From contig JARVZY010002402.1 in the NCBI GenBank assembly GCA_030686995.1, positions 248,001-312,000 on the forward strand: a stretch of DNA of 64,000 nucleotides, read 5' to 3'. Positions within the stretch are counted from its first letter, which is position 1. Each line of letters opens with the position of its first letter. The DNA is from Artemisia argyi. Lineage: Eukaryota > Streptophyta > Magnoliopsida > Asterales > Asteraceae. The notes beneath the pieces were generated by a model that saw only the letters and a list, made by a program, of their open reading frames with translations, was not told where the DNA came from and searched no databases. Below, piece by piece: positions 1 to 11,413 of the stretch. The position numbers and the translations under genes are program-made.

Positions 1-425
1 CACGCAATTGTAACAAACTATTCAATTAATGAAAGATAGCTAGGGAGTAGTAAAATCTAAGTAAACACGTTTCTCTTATTATTGTTTTCCTCATATTTAT
101 TTTCGTGTTATTTTATTTTTATTGCATTTGTAGTTAATTGGGTTAGTTGACTAGCAACTAATTCCGCCCACTCTTCTAATACCCAAGGTTTTTAATTGCT
201 TTCCAAAAAATATAAAAATACAAAAAGAATCATCCCTCACCTCGAGACCTAGTTTAATTAAGTTTTGATCCTAATGACACTATTCCCCGTGATAATGATC
301 AATCCCCCGGTACTTGCCACTACACTATACTACATCTGTCAGGTACACTGCTTGGTGGGGATTGCAAGCTTCTCGAGATCCCTCGGGAGGTAGAACCTTT
401 TGCGTAGCCGCAATCCCATGCATCA
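1..425 (+). repeat. Element C: 3' portion of a gypsy LTR, truncated by the window edge
   Basis: Read on the minus strand this is a diverged copy of the start of the A/B/D LTR family: the blocks around 298-395 (pyrimidine-rich, ending in the reverse of the 'gggggattgat' segment) and 30-70 match 2580-2700 and 2925-2960. The LTR therefore runs in plus orientation and ends at about 425 (...CATGCATCA). No primer-binding site follows, so it is a 3' LTR end or a solo LTR. It interrupts the copia polyprotein of element K, whose frame resumes near 426. Confidence 0.75.
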
Positions 426-1374
426 AGTTCACACTCGGTATGTGTTGCTTCTTCCTCCATAAAGCTCCAATCAAAAGCTGCTCCATCAATAGCTAACATA
501 GCTTTAGAAGAAGGTTCCTTCACAGATACATCATTCTAGTTGCCCTTCTTGTAATTATTGTCTCTGTTTTGTTGTCTGAGGCTTATGCATTCCCTAGAAA
601 AATGTCCTTTCTTCCTATAGTTATAGCATTCCACCTTAGACTTGTCATAGATAGCAACATCACCTGAGTTAAGGGTGATCTTCTTTCCAGTCCTTTGAAA
701 ATACCTTTTTGCCCTTATGCTCATCAGACATAACTGCCACTTCAAATCCATTGCTTCCAAATCATCATCATGAATTTGAAGTAGATCTTCATTGTAGAGA
801 TAGGCATCTTCAGCTTTGCTAGCCAAGAAAGCATAAACAGTATCATCACTTAATCCAGCACAGCTAGTTTTTGACCTAGTAGTAATAACTCTAGGGCTAG
901 CAGTACTAACTCTAGTGTTAGCAGTACAAAGGTAAGTGGCATCATCCTCATCATCAGAGTTACAATCTCTGTTAGATGATAAGAATGCCATGTTTCCAGA
1001 TGTTGTGCTTGTACTTCCTGACTTCTTCACCTTTGGTTCAACAATCTTAAGGTTTTTGTAAAGATTATTGAGAGTTAATTTCTCCTATTCAAGCTTGTTT
1101 AACCAAACAACAACATAAGTATGCCATTCAGCAGTCAAACTATTGAGAAATTTAATGTTAAGTTCTTCTTGTGGAATAGGAGCTTTCAAGACAGCCAGTT
1201 GATTGACAATCTTTTGAAGCCTATCAATGACATGATCAAGAGATTCATTACTTGTGGCGGTGAAATTTTCATAGCTTTGTCTTAGCAGAGCCTTTTAGGT
1301 CTTCTTGGTAGCTTCATTACCACCAAACCTTTCCACTATAGCTTCAAAAAGAGTCTTAGCAGTCTCATGATAAC
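426..1374 (-). pseudogene. gag-pol: Element K gag C-terminus and start of pol (copia), with stops
   Basis: This is one continuous minus-strand reading frame. It contains a UBN2-like gag body (about 1374-1030), an acidic serine-rich linker and a CX2CX4HX4C zinc knuckle (Cys-Tyr-Asn-Tyr...His...Cys, about 633-592). After the knuckle comes the short FDWS-containing stretch (about 460) that precedes the protease in plant copia elements. Three in-frame stops lie at 1295-1297, 1085-1087 and 536-538. All are TAA or TAG where the context suggests an ancestral Gln. The N-terminal part is 17 kb away at 18468-18712 because J inserted inside the gene; the join is in frame when one copy of TAAAG is removed. 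The frame ends at LTR C near 425. Confidence 0.85.
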
Positions 1375-1379
1375 TAAAG
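1375..1379. repeat. Target-site duplication of J, left copy (TAAAG)
   Basis: TAAAG here and at 18463-18467 flank element J. Removing J and one copy restores the frame of element K's gag. Confidence 0.85.
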
Positions 1380-2564
1380 TATAACAACGCACAAACACCC
1401 ATTACTATCATTCGCATTACAAATACCTATAGTAGGTATTTCACAGGTAAATTTTTTGATTTTTATATACATTATTACTTGCATGACTTACTAGACCTGC
1501 TCACGTATCTACACAAGCCAAATAACTCAACACTCACATCCTAGAAACTCCAGGTATGTCAAGCATAAAATCATAACAACACCATAATAAGTGATTCACC
1601 AATCTAAAACACTAAACATAACACAAAACCCTAATAAACACTAAACCAAAACTTAACTAGGATTATGTGCTTATTTGAACCTATATGCTTAGTTTAACTA
1701 GTATGAATGTCTCCAAGACTTAAGAATGAGTTTCCTTAGGAATATTAGGATATATTAAGACTATTAGGCTATAGAATAAACCCTTTAGAACTTAGATACA
1801 AACCCCATAAGCCCTAAACCATAACTAGGTCATAGTTAACTAGAATTAGGTCTAAACCATCCCAAAACTTCCACATAGGTCACTACCAAGCCTTTTAGAA
1901 CTTAGAAATAGTTATTACACACTCATAGGACACTAGTCTAGGCACTAAACCTTATGATAAACCCTAGTCTCTCACTACACACACTTAGGTCATTTAGGTT
2001 ACAAAATTAGGTCATACCCTCCCAAACCTTTCCCATAAGTTACCCTCACTTAGAATAATCCCATTAGGTCTTAGGATTAGTCACTAAACACTCTTAGGAA
2101 CTTAACTTAGGCACTAAACCTTAGGAAAAACCTTAAACACTTAATAAGTAGAACTAGGTCTAAACTTAAACTTAAACAAATAAAACCTAAACATATGCAA
2201 GCAAGCACTCTACCACCACTCCTCAAGTAGCTTACACACCATCTTGACACTACCAAGCACCCTACCACACAGCTCCATCACCTACTTGTCACCACCTTAA
2301 CCTAAACTACCCTAATCCACCCTAAACCACCCCTAATCCACCCCTAATCCACCCTAAACCATCACTAACCCACCAAGCAACTTACAAGCACCTCCAAGCA
2401 CCCAAGCAAGGTGGTGCATCACCTCATTGTAAGCTCCTTGTCACCCTTTCTCCTTAAACCGACCCCGTGGCTACACCTCCACCACAAAAACCTTCCAAAC
2501 TACCTATAAACCCTCCATAGCTCATCCTCTATAGCTTCATCACATCACCTACTAGCTGAGATTA
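1380..2564 (+). repeat. Element J 5' LTR, part 1
   Basis: It aligns throughout with 14969-16177. It is rich in TAGG/CCTA-type short words and contains a CCCTAA/CCACCCTAA-like short repeat near 2285-2360. It stops abruptly where element A begins. The remainder of the LTR is at 8955-11230. Confidence 0.88.
2560..2564. repeat. Target-site duplication of A, left copy (GATTA)
   Basis: GATTA here matches 8950-8954. The unoccupied site, with a single GATTA, is preserved in the other LTR of J at 16173-16177. Confidence 0.92.
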
Positions 2565-3979
2565 TGATACGTGGGAATCGCACCAGGCTTTACCTCTCAA
2601 GGGATCTTGAGAAGCTTACAACCCCCACCAGGCAGTGTACCTGATCGTTGTAGTATAGTATAGTGACAAGTACCGGGGGATTGATCGTTCAGCTAGGAAT
2701 AGTGTCGCTAGGATTAGAAAATCTAAATACTAGTTCTAAAGATGAAGGATGATTATTTTTGTATTTTTATATTTTTTAGAAAGCAAGTAAATATCTCGGG
2801 TTTTAAGGATTTGGGCGGAATTAGTTGCTAGTCAACTAACCCAATACTAAAGATGCAATCAAAATAAAATACTAAAAATGAAAATAAACTAAATTAACTA
2901 AGGTTGTGAGCAATAAGTGGAGAAGTTGTGTTTACTTAGATTTCACTACTCCCTAGATATCTTTTACACGTTAATTACTTGTTATAGTTGCATGGATGAT
3001 GGATTGTATTCCTTAATACCATTCATGGGGTGGCGCACTTAATTCCCCAATCCTATGAGTGCCTACTTCACTCCTATGTCGAGCCGGCTAAGAAGCTCCT
3101 AACATGGGATCATTAGAATTTACTCATGCATTAAATACAATCAATAAAACCTAGTGCACGTCAGTTCATGTTTCCTAAGACGTTCAAGCATGTTACCAAT
3201 TGGAGATCTGCCAGTTTTCTTAAGCCTAACATCGAAATCATTCATCCAATACAACCATAAACAAGTAATCAACACATAATTAACATCTAGGTTTCATTAG
3301 ATCCAAGCAAACACAAGATAGATCTAGCCTAGCATGATGGAATTAAGACAAGAACAAGATATAGACAACCAACACATAGACATATTGATTGAATTAAAAG
3401 AATACTTATCTCAATTACACATGAAAGGGTTCAAGGGCTAAGAACCCTTGAAAAACCTGTAAAATTCGTACTAAGTTCGGCCTTAGGGTTTCTCCAAAAC
3501 TTCTCCTTTTTTCTATGAATGAAAATTAGAAAACTATATATAGGAAATTGAGGCTGACGGCGTCAAGACAAAATTGGTGACGCCGTCATCTCGCCGCCAA
3601 AATACTCCTCGGACTGCCTTGATCTACTTTTGACGCCGTCACGTTATAGCATTTTCCAGGCCGTCACGTATTTTACTCTTGACGCACTACCTTGTGACGC
3701 CTTCAATTTTGTACTGGGCCATCATGAAAATTACTCTTGACGCCGTCAGGATTTTCTTCTTGACGCCGTCACCTACTGTTCACAGCAAGAAAAATTAAGA
3801 CTTTGGCATTTTCTTCACTTTTATGCTCCAAAAACGTCCGAATTGCTTCCTTTTTCAGATTTCTCTCCCAAAGTACCTAAAATCACAAAAGGAACGATTT
3901 ACGGCAATATTTGATCAAATAAATTCAATTCCGGGCTTAAATGACCCCCTAAAAACGGTTCATTTTTCGCCTCATCATA
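2565..3979 (-). repeat. Element A 3' LTR
   Basis: About 1.41 kb, nearly identical to 7537-8949 and to the D LTRs. It contains the TATA motif at 3535-3544 (minus) and the TGACGCCGTCA palindrome cluster at 3555-3771. Confidence 0.93.
3555..3771 (-). promoter_or_regulatory. Palindrome cluster upstream of LTR TATA box (A family)
   Basis: The 11-mer TGACGCCGTCA (or its complement TGACGGCGTCA) occurs at 3555, 3578, 3631, 3738 and 3761, with degenerate half-sites between (for example 3659 and 3694). In the minus transcription sense the cluster ends about 11 bp before a TATA motif (CTATATATAG). TGACG is the known core of as-1-type bZIP sites; binding here is inferred. The active copy of this promoter would be in the 5' LTR at 8506-8743. 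Confidence 0.6.
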
Positions 3980-4581
3980 TACCCTTACACTTGAGATTTG
4001 CTTGTCCTCAAGCAAATGCGCTTTTATTCTAATCAAAATACAAGTTAGGGGTCATTTAACACTAATATAAAAGTAATTACAACAAATAATCATTCCACTA
4101 AAGACCAATAGACAAGCACGGAGGTCATATACTTAGCACCTCACAAATAGTGTTTAGATACTTACATCTCTCGGGTGTAATAAAGTATAAATTACAATAT
4201 GGAAACAGAAGATATCTCTCACTACCTGTCATAGCAAAATAGATTAACATAAGCTTGGGAAAGGATCAAACCTCCACCACATGGTGTAAGCACCTAGGAT
4301 AAACTATCAAAGAGGTCTTTTAAAGGGTTGTAACGTTAGGTGTAGGGATATGAAATACACGGTTTTGTTGGATAAAGGAAGTTTTACTGGTGGCGAGTTA
4401 ACAATCTTGGTTAATTTACATGTACAATGTGGCGTTGCTAAGCCAAGACTAGACTCGACTTAAGCTAATAAATGAAAAATAACAAAAACATAAAATGAAC
4501 ATACAATGAAAAGGGATGGTAGTCCGTATGTTTTTTCTCTTTTTCTTTTTCTATTTTTTTTTTCTTTTTCTTGATTTTTTC

Positions 4582-4621
<40 letters not shown>

Positions 4622-6478
4622 TATTTTTTTGCATACACTCTTACCCTACCTTCCAAAATAATACATCATAGGGAATAAACATTTCCCTTACACTTGAATT
4701 TTTACATACTTTACAATAACTAATCTAACGACTCGAATTAAGAAAATCAAAACACTTGGAGTACTTTTAAGATTAACGTACATATGGGGGTAATAAATGA
4801 TGTTCTTCCCCATTTCTCCATAAATAAGTACTTTACCCATGAGTCCCAATCGTCCCAAAACAATATGTACAAGGATATGACTCGACTTAGCAACCATGTA
4901 ATCAATTAGATAGTTAACTTAGGGTTTAACAAATAACAATAATACACTAAAGATGAGTGCATACACGGAAGGCTAAGGCGATTTGGGTGTACATTTAAGT
5001 GGGGTGTAACAAATTCTTCCTTTAAGTAAAATGCTTAAAGTTAGAAACGAAAAGATAGGCTCGGAGGGGTGTACTAGGGGTTTCGTGTACTAAAAATGAG
5101 TACAACGCTAAGGGTGTGGGAAAAATTAGTTGACTTAACTAGCCAAGTAATATGACTTAAATCGTCAAGTAATTATAATACGGGTTTAACACAAGGGTGA
5201 TCCTAATGCCTCTTATCATGTAGTAAATCCTACTACACGAATGTAGTCTCACTAGCGGTCTCGGGATGCATCACTAACGCAAGTTCTAGAATCTAAATGC
5301 TACCGGTACACTCATAAGCACTAATAGTAAATGCTTTTCCTATCAAATCTAAAGGCGAACCTCACATATTTGGGTGGAAAATTTTTCTGAATATACGGTT
5401 ATGTGCTAGTCATACAATCTCCTATCCATGAGACGCTTGCTATGGCTAAAGTTTCACTCCTAAATGTTGTAAAAAATTTTAAATTTGGCGCTAAAATTGC
5501 ACTAACAAGTATTTCTCATAGTTTTATTACACATCTACCATTAAACAAAACAAACTCAAGCGAAAGTGCATATGTAAGGTATCATCATTTTACCCTCCCC
5601 TTACACTTAAGATGAACATTGTCCCCAATGTTCAAGTAAAGAATGTAAAAGTGAAAAAGTAAAAAGAATGAAATCAAATACTCCCCTGATTCGCTCGGTA
5701 TGGATAATTAGGGTGGCCAGGTTAAATCTTCCTCTAAGAAAATGAACAATCAAAGCCTCCCTTCCAGAATATAAATCATCTTCTTGTCATACATAACTTG
5801 TAAATCCTGAGAAAATAGACAAGACAACCTCGCATAAAATCGGCGGCAACCTATATAAGTTACTAAATCCTAGAAAACAAAATAAGATATAATGCTTGTG
5901 GAATGAAGTTTGCAGATTTCCTGGAGATTATAAAACTTAATAATTCACAAAAACTATAAGACTCCGTTAGAAAAACAAAACCGGTAAAATTTCCAGATTT
6001 TTACACGTGACGCCGTCAAGAGTTAACTCATGACGCCGTCAAAAGTGACCTGCAGAAATTCTTATGTTAAGTTTCCGGAAAATTTCTGGAAAAACTTGGT
6101 CCTACTTCCTGGAAAATCCTGCAAAACTTTATTATGACTCAATACAAGCATTTGACTCTAACAAATACGAATATACATGTTCATTTAATATTGTGGAGAA
6201 TCATGATCGGTTTGTTTCTTAAAAACATATTTGGGGTTTCCCCTTACACTTATCTTTTGCAAAAATACTTTTAGGTGGAGTTAAGACTAGGCCAAAACAA
6301 TAAAGTAAAGTATTTCCACTATTTAATTAAGAAACATGATCTACCAACAATAAAAATAAAGCATGCATACGGAAGCAAATAACAAACAAACAAAATAAAA
6401 TCACACAAAACATGGGTTGCCTCCCAAGAAGCGCTTTTCTTTATTTACGAGTCTTGTAGCTAGACTCAAGGTCATGGG
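3980..6478 (-). other. Element A 3' non-coding region, with PPT-side hairpin
   Basis: About 2.5 kb with no credible ORF, conserved at 20423-22872 (B) and 27771-30282 (D). Next to the 3' LTR it carries a purine-rich minus-strand stretch (3980-3994) and an inverted repeat with arms ATTTGCTTG/CAAGCAAAT and a 4-nt loop (3996-4017). A poly-T run of variable length lies at 4545-4618. A doublet of the LTR palindrome lies at 6008 and 6031, overlapping a CACGTG at 6004. The small ORFs here change frame between copies. Confidence 0.8.
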
Positions 6479-7374
6479 TTAACGTGTATCGCTTATGCTC
6501 ACATAACCAAGTGTGAGCCATCTAATAGTCGCCTCATCTTTCTTATAATCATCTCCTAACTCTAAGCATCCGCGATAGTATCTTTTATTCTTTTCATGAG
6601 TATACTTAAGTCCTTTTCTCTTATCATTCTCACTTAACATTTCTATGGGCGGATACCTACTACACTTTTCCATGGAAAAATCCTTGAACCTAGGGTGTGT
6701 GCGGGGCATTTGATAGACAAAATCTTCATCCCCATCCGAGAATGTAATTAACCCTTCTATGAGTTTTTCATCGAGGTTGGTCAACCGTTTGAAAGGTTTT
6801 CCAAACACAACTTGGGTCAACTTATCATCAATAAATTCTCCTAGATTCTCCATAACCATGAACTCAACAAGATAAACCAAGCTTCCTACAAACACATGCA
6901 ATGGTATTGCCCTAGCAATAATGTTTTCTCCTTTGTATTCTAACTCATCTACCATGATTTTATTGTATTCATTACGCGAGATTATGTTCATTGGGAGAGA
7001 TGAGTTAAGATAGGCATTAAAGCTCTTAAATCTGATCTTACAAGGAAATTGCATGTTATTGAGCTATCACACTCAATCCTAGTTCTAGGGTCGACGTACC
7101 TAAGAGGGTTTATTTCTTCTTCCATCCTATTCTCATTAATCACATCACCATCATCAAGATCCTCGTCGGAGTCTGAATAGTAAAAGGGACTAGCCCTACG
7201 GTCGTTATCATGATCAGACTCCTCTAACTCAGAATTATTGTCAAAGTGGTGGTTGGGCGAGAGGTTAGGTGGGTTCTCATTCTCCACAAAAGGGAGTGGG
7301 GCGGGCATTTGGAAAATCCTACGACGAAAAACACGAATAACATGAATCAAACGATCAGTGTTATTGTTATCCAT
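6479..7374 (-). pseudogene. Element A protease-like protein, frameshifted
   Basis: The minus-strand ORF starts at an ATG at 7374-7372 (MDNNNTD...). The N-terminus is acidic and low-complexity, and is followed by a retropepsin-like fold region related to the ORF of element D at 30283. The frame shifts near 7050, splitting it into 128- and 191-residue pieces. Both homologues share a pattern of 'LHVFVG', 'VVFGKPF' and a C-terminal 'KNKRYYRGCLELG'-like segment. The position of the catalytic Asp-Thr/Ser-Gly is degenerate here (Asn-Ser-Ser-Leu-Pro), so protease activity is unlikely. It is the only gene of the element and starts 163 bp from the 5' LTR. Resemblance to daisy-family retroelement proteins is from memory. 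Confidence 0.75.
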
Positions 7375-7510
7375 CGAAATAGTTTACGAACAAAGGACAC
7401 AAATAAATAAGATAGACTAAAGAAAACCTAAAAATAAAAATAAAATCTTACTAGAAAGGAATCTAGCAAGTAGACCTAATAAAAAGAGATTCTAACCTAG
7501 ACAATAACTA

Positions 7511-7530
7511 TTCCCCGAGCTGCGGCGCAA
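7511..7530 (-). other. Element A primer-binding site
   Basis: On the minus strand the 5' LTR end is followed, after a short spacer, by a degraded version of the TGGCGCCGC..CGGGGAA tRNA-complementary site used by Athila/Tat-type elements. One base of the TGGCGCC start has been lost compared with element D. Confidence 0.8.
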
Positions 7531-7536
7531 AAAACT

Positions 7537-8949
7537 TGATACGTGGGAATCGCACCAGGCTTTACCTCTCAAGGGATCTTGAGAAGCTTACAACCCCCAC
7601 CAGGCAGTGTACCTGATCGTTGTAGTATAGTATAGTGACAAGTACCGGGGGATTGATCGTTCAGCTAGGAATAGTGTCGCTAGGATTAGAAAATCTAAAT
7701 ACTAGTTCTAAAGATGAAGGATGATTATTTTTGTATTTTTATATTTTTTAGAAAGCAAGTAAATATCTCGAGTTTTAAGGATTTGGGCGGAATTAGTTGC
7801 TAGTCAACTAACCCAATACTAAAGACGCAATCAAAATAAAATACTAAAAATGAAAATAAACTAAATTAACTAAGGTTGTGAGCAATAAGTGGAGAAGTTG
7901 TGTTTACTTAGATTTCACTACTCCCTAGATATCTTTTACACGTTAATTACTTGTTATAGTTGCATGGATGATGGATTGTATTCCTTAATACCATTCATGG
8001 GGTGGCGCACTTAATTCCCCAATCCTATGAGTGCCTACTTCACTCCTATGTCGAGCCGGCTAAGAAGCTCCTAACATGGGATCATTAGAATTTACTCATG
8101 CATTAAATACAATCAATAAAACCTAGTGCACGTTAGTTCATGTTTCCTAAGACGTTCAAGCATGTTATCAATTGGAGATCTGCTAGTTTTCTTAAGCCTA
8201 ACATCGAAATCATTCATCCAATACAACCATAAACAAGTAATCAACACATAATTAACATCTAGGTTTCATTAGATCTAAGCAAACACAATATAGATCTAGC
8301 CTAGCATGATGGAATTAAGACAAGAACAAGATATAGACAACCAACACATAGACATATTGATTGAATTAAAAGAATACTTATCTCAATTACGCATGAAAGG
8401 GTACAAGGGCTGAGATCCCTTGAAAAACCTGTAAAATTCGTACTAAGTTCGGCCTTAGGGTTTCTCCAAAACTTCTCCTTTTTTCTATGAATGAAAATTA
8501 GAAAACTATATATAGGAAATTGAGGCTGACGGCGTCAAGACAAAATTGGTGACGCCGTCATCTCGCCGCCAAAATACTCCTCGGACTGTCTTGATCTACT
8601 TTTGACGCCGTCACGTTATAGCATTTTCCAGGCCGTCACGTATTTTACTCTTGACGCTCTACCTTGTGACGCCTTCAATTCTGTACTGGGCCATCATGAA
8701 AATTACTCTTGACGCCGTCAGGATTTTCTTCTTGACGCCGTCACCTACTGTTCCCAGCAAGGAAAACTAAGACTTTGGCGTTTTCTTCACTTTTATGCTC
8801 CAAAAACGTCCAAATTGCTTCCTTTTCCAGATTTCTCTCCCAAAGAACCTAAAATCACAAAAGGAACGATTAACGGAAATATTTGATCAAATAAATTCAA
8901 TTCCGGGCTTAAATGACCCCCTAAAAACAGTTCATTTTTCGCCTCATCA
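7537..8949 (-). repeat. Element A 5' LTR with promoter
   Basis: 1413 bp. The TATA motif is at 8506-8515 (minus). The palindrome TGACGCCGTCA or its complement occurs at 8527, 8550, 8603, 8710 and 8733, just upstream in the direction of transcription. It differs from the 3' LTR by roughly twenty substitutions seen by eye, mostly C/T or G/A. Confidence 0.93.
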
Positions 8950-8954
8950 GATTA

Positions 8955-11230
8955 CTCATCCCTCCCCCTCTCAACACCTCATGCACCTGTTTTCTTGGTC
9001 CCTAAGGCTTATGAGCCTATATAAACCCTCGCCACCCTCCATTTCCAAACCACACCTCTCCTCACTTCTCCACCTCAATATTTCTAGTCTTGGTAGTAGT
9101 ACAAGAGCCCTAGTAAGCTTAGAAGTCGAGTGGTATAGTCTTGCATGCTTGTCGAGTCCATTTTGAGTCGAGGAAACCCTAACCCTAGTTTAACCCCACG
9201 TAAAACCCTCCCTAACCAAGTAAGTCTTACATTCAGCTTTATTTAGCTTTAGTTTAGTATTAGGATGCCTTAGATACCCTAGGAACCCTTGCATGAGCCT
9301 TGAACCCTTTCATTTGCTAGTTTAAGTTTTAAAACCCTAGATCGAATCATATACTTGCATGCATGCTATAAGTCATTACTTTAGGTCATACACTAGTTAT
9401 ACATAACCTAGATAAGCTAAAATAAGAAAAATATAGGCTAGAAAACTTAGTTAGTAGATAAAATATAAGTTACATGCATATTAGGACTGGTTTTGCAAAA
9501 CTTTACATGCATAAGGGTATATGTCATAAATTCCTGAAATTATAAAGTCTAAGGACTGTTTTTGACATTCTCTAGAAGTTATAAGTGTAGGGACTAGTTT
9601 TGCATAATATTAAAACCCTAGGATAGATATTAAAATAAGAATAAACTAAAAAGGACTAAAAACATAAATATTATAAAGTTAAAGGTCTAAAATGGTAAAT
9701 ATAGAAAACTTAGGAGTCTTAGGTTAGTTACTTAAAATATAGAAGTCTAGGGACTAGTTATGTCATGTATAGATAGTTATTAGTATAAGTAATATAAGTA
9801 ATATAAATTTAGGGTAGAAAACGTAAATATATATACTATAAGGGTAAAAAGTGAAAATATCATATAAGTCTAAAACCTAAATAAAGTTAGAAGCATAACA
9901 CAATACTAGGGAGCTTCATGCGAAAAGTACTATGTGGATATTTCGTTTTGACGAGTTTGTTGGGTTTACGAATTAAAGTGCCCTGACTCCTCGAACGATT
10001 ATTGCATATACTTCTGAGATATGATGGCCCGAACGGTGATATGATTATAACTAAACCCTAATTACAACATAACTTAATAATAGGGAGCTTTGTGTGAGGA
10101 GTATTAACTTCTGAATTATGATGGCCCGAACGGTATTATGTTGATAACATAATACAATAGTAGGGAGCTTCTTGTGAGAAATCATATACTTCTGAATCAC
10201 AATGGCCTGAACGGTGTTATGTTATATATAAAACATTAACAAACCTAAAAACAATAACTTGAGAAACATAAACATGATAACTAAAGCTTGACATACATTC
10301 AAAACCAACAACACACTAAGATACGTAAGTAAGGCGGTCTAGTTTCCGAGTCACTATTTGCATCACTTAGATTACTCTAAACCCAGGTGAGTTTTCATAG
10401 CCTCATACTTTTTAAATGCTTTCACTCTAAATGCTTTATAAACCCTGTGAGGGGGATACATGCTAAATGCTTTACTTAAAACCGAATACAAGTCTTTTTC
10501 TTTGGTTGTTTGCACGAGTAAACTAACTGCCACCAATACATAACCAAAATTCATGAATCTAATCGTTTGGGATATTTTACCCACGCGAACGTGACTATAG
10601 TTGATAGATCTATTGGAGTTTGACAACTCCCGTTGGTATTAACACCCCACTAGGTGGTACCAATAAGTACTATATTTGAATCCACTCAAGGTATAACTTT
10701 GGCAAGTTATCCTTCCATCCCCTCATGTTAGGTCTACAGCCCACATGACCCGGATCGTTAAGGTGTGACTCATGAGCTTAGTGCAACATACTAAACTCCT
10801 GATAATAGTGCATGCATCACAATTATCACAAAACTTGCATTTTCCAAGATGGATGTAACAACTGAACCAATGGAACTTGTATTCACTAACCCCTAAACCT
10901 ATGATTCTCACTCAACACCTAGTGTTGACTTTTTAAGCATGTATTCTAGGTATATTACTTCTATGGATCCATGGTAGAAGGAGGTACTGAACTTATAGGA
11001 CTTTTCATGGTTATTATTCAAACACAACCAACCTAACTCTTAGATTTTTGGGACCTCATCAAAAATAAAAGTATATCTTTTATAATTAAAACTCGGATAA
11101 TTAAGAATGATAACTAAATTTCTAAAACGTCCCTTTTCGAGTCGTTTTCTATTACTGTATCTGTGATTCTATGATGTAATACCCCCAAACACTTTATCCG
11201 CTATGATCAGTGAAAAATGGGGGTGTTACA
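8955..11230 (+). repeat. Element J 5' LTR, part 2, with TATA box
   Basis: It continues the LTR interrupted at 2564 and matches 16178-18462. A TATATAAA box lies at 9018-9025 (equivalent at about 16240). Three diverged repeats of a block ending in the word (G/C)GAACGGT, preceded by TAGGGAGCTT, occupy about 9905-10225 (17143-17450 in the 3' LTR). The LTR ends GGTGTTACA. Small ORFs such as 10372-10626 are preserved only as far as the LTRs are similar and show no family resemblance. Confidence 0.88.
9018..9025 (+). promoter_or_regulatory. TATA box of element J 5' LTR
   Basis: TATATAAA is conserved in both J LTRs. Element A ends only 64 bp upstream, so the sequences that used to lie upstream of the box are now 6.4 kb away. 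Confidence 0.6.
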
Positions 11231-11233
11231 GAT

Positions 11234-11245
11234 TGGCATCAGAGC
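11234..11245 (+). other. Element J primer-binding site (initiator tRNA-Met type)
   Basis: TGGCATCAGAGC begins 3 bp after the LTR end. It differs by one base from the classical TGGTATCAGAGC site complementary to the 3' end of initiator tRNA-Met. Confidence 0.9.
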
Positions 11246-11413
11246 TTCAGTTGTAGAGAACAAGGTCAAAACCTAAACTACAACTATTTTTCCTGAACCC
11301 GAGAAAGTCCACAGTACCTCTGCCATCCTCCATAACCATACATGCTAAGGTAAGTATAATAATTGCCTGCTTAACTGCTAAATGATTTACAGTATTTTCC
11401 TTATTATATAGTT

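Larger units (their letters stand above)
2565..8949 (-). mobile_element. Element A: non-autonomous gypsy retrotransposon (B family), complete
   Basis: A 6.4-kb element read on the minus strand. Its 5' LTR is 8949-7537, the primer-binding site is 7530-7511, one protease-like ORF lies at 7374-6479, about 2.5 kb is non-coding, and the 3' LTR is 3979-2565. The LTRs begin TGATGAGG and end GTATCA in element orientation. TSDs are GATTA. There is no gag zinc knuckle, RT, RNase H or integrase, so it would need proteins in trans. The two LTRs differ by a scatter of mainly transitional changes, suggesting a fairly recent insertion. Confidence 0.92.

Noticed and set aside
2285..2360. CCCTAAACC-like words suggesting interstitial telomere repeats
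   Set aside because: Mixed with CCCTAATCCACC; no run of exact CCCTAAA units, and the block is simply part of LTR J (also at 15890-15980).
4465..4656. Lysine-rich ORF over the poly-T run (also 28257-28454)
   Set aside because: It is a translation of a homopolymer tract of variable length; the frame differs between A, B and D.
8795..9166. 123-codon plus-strand ORF
   Set aside because: It crosses the junction between LTR A and LTR J and is therefore an accident of insertion.
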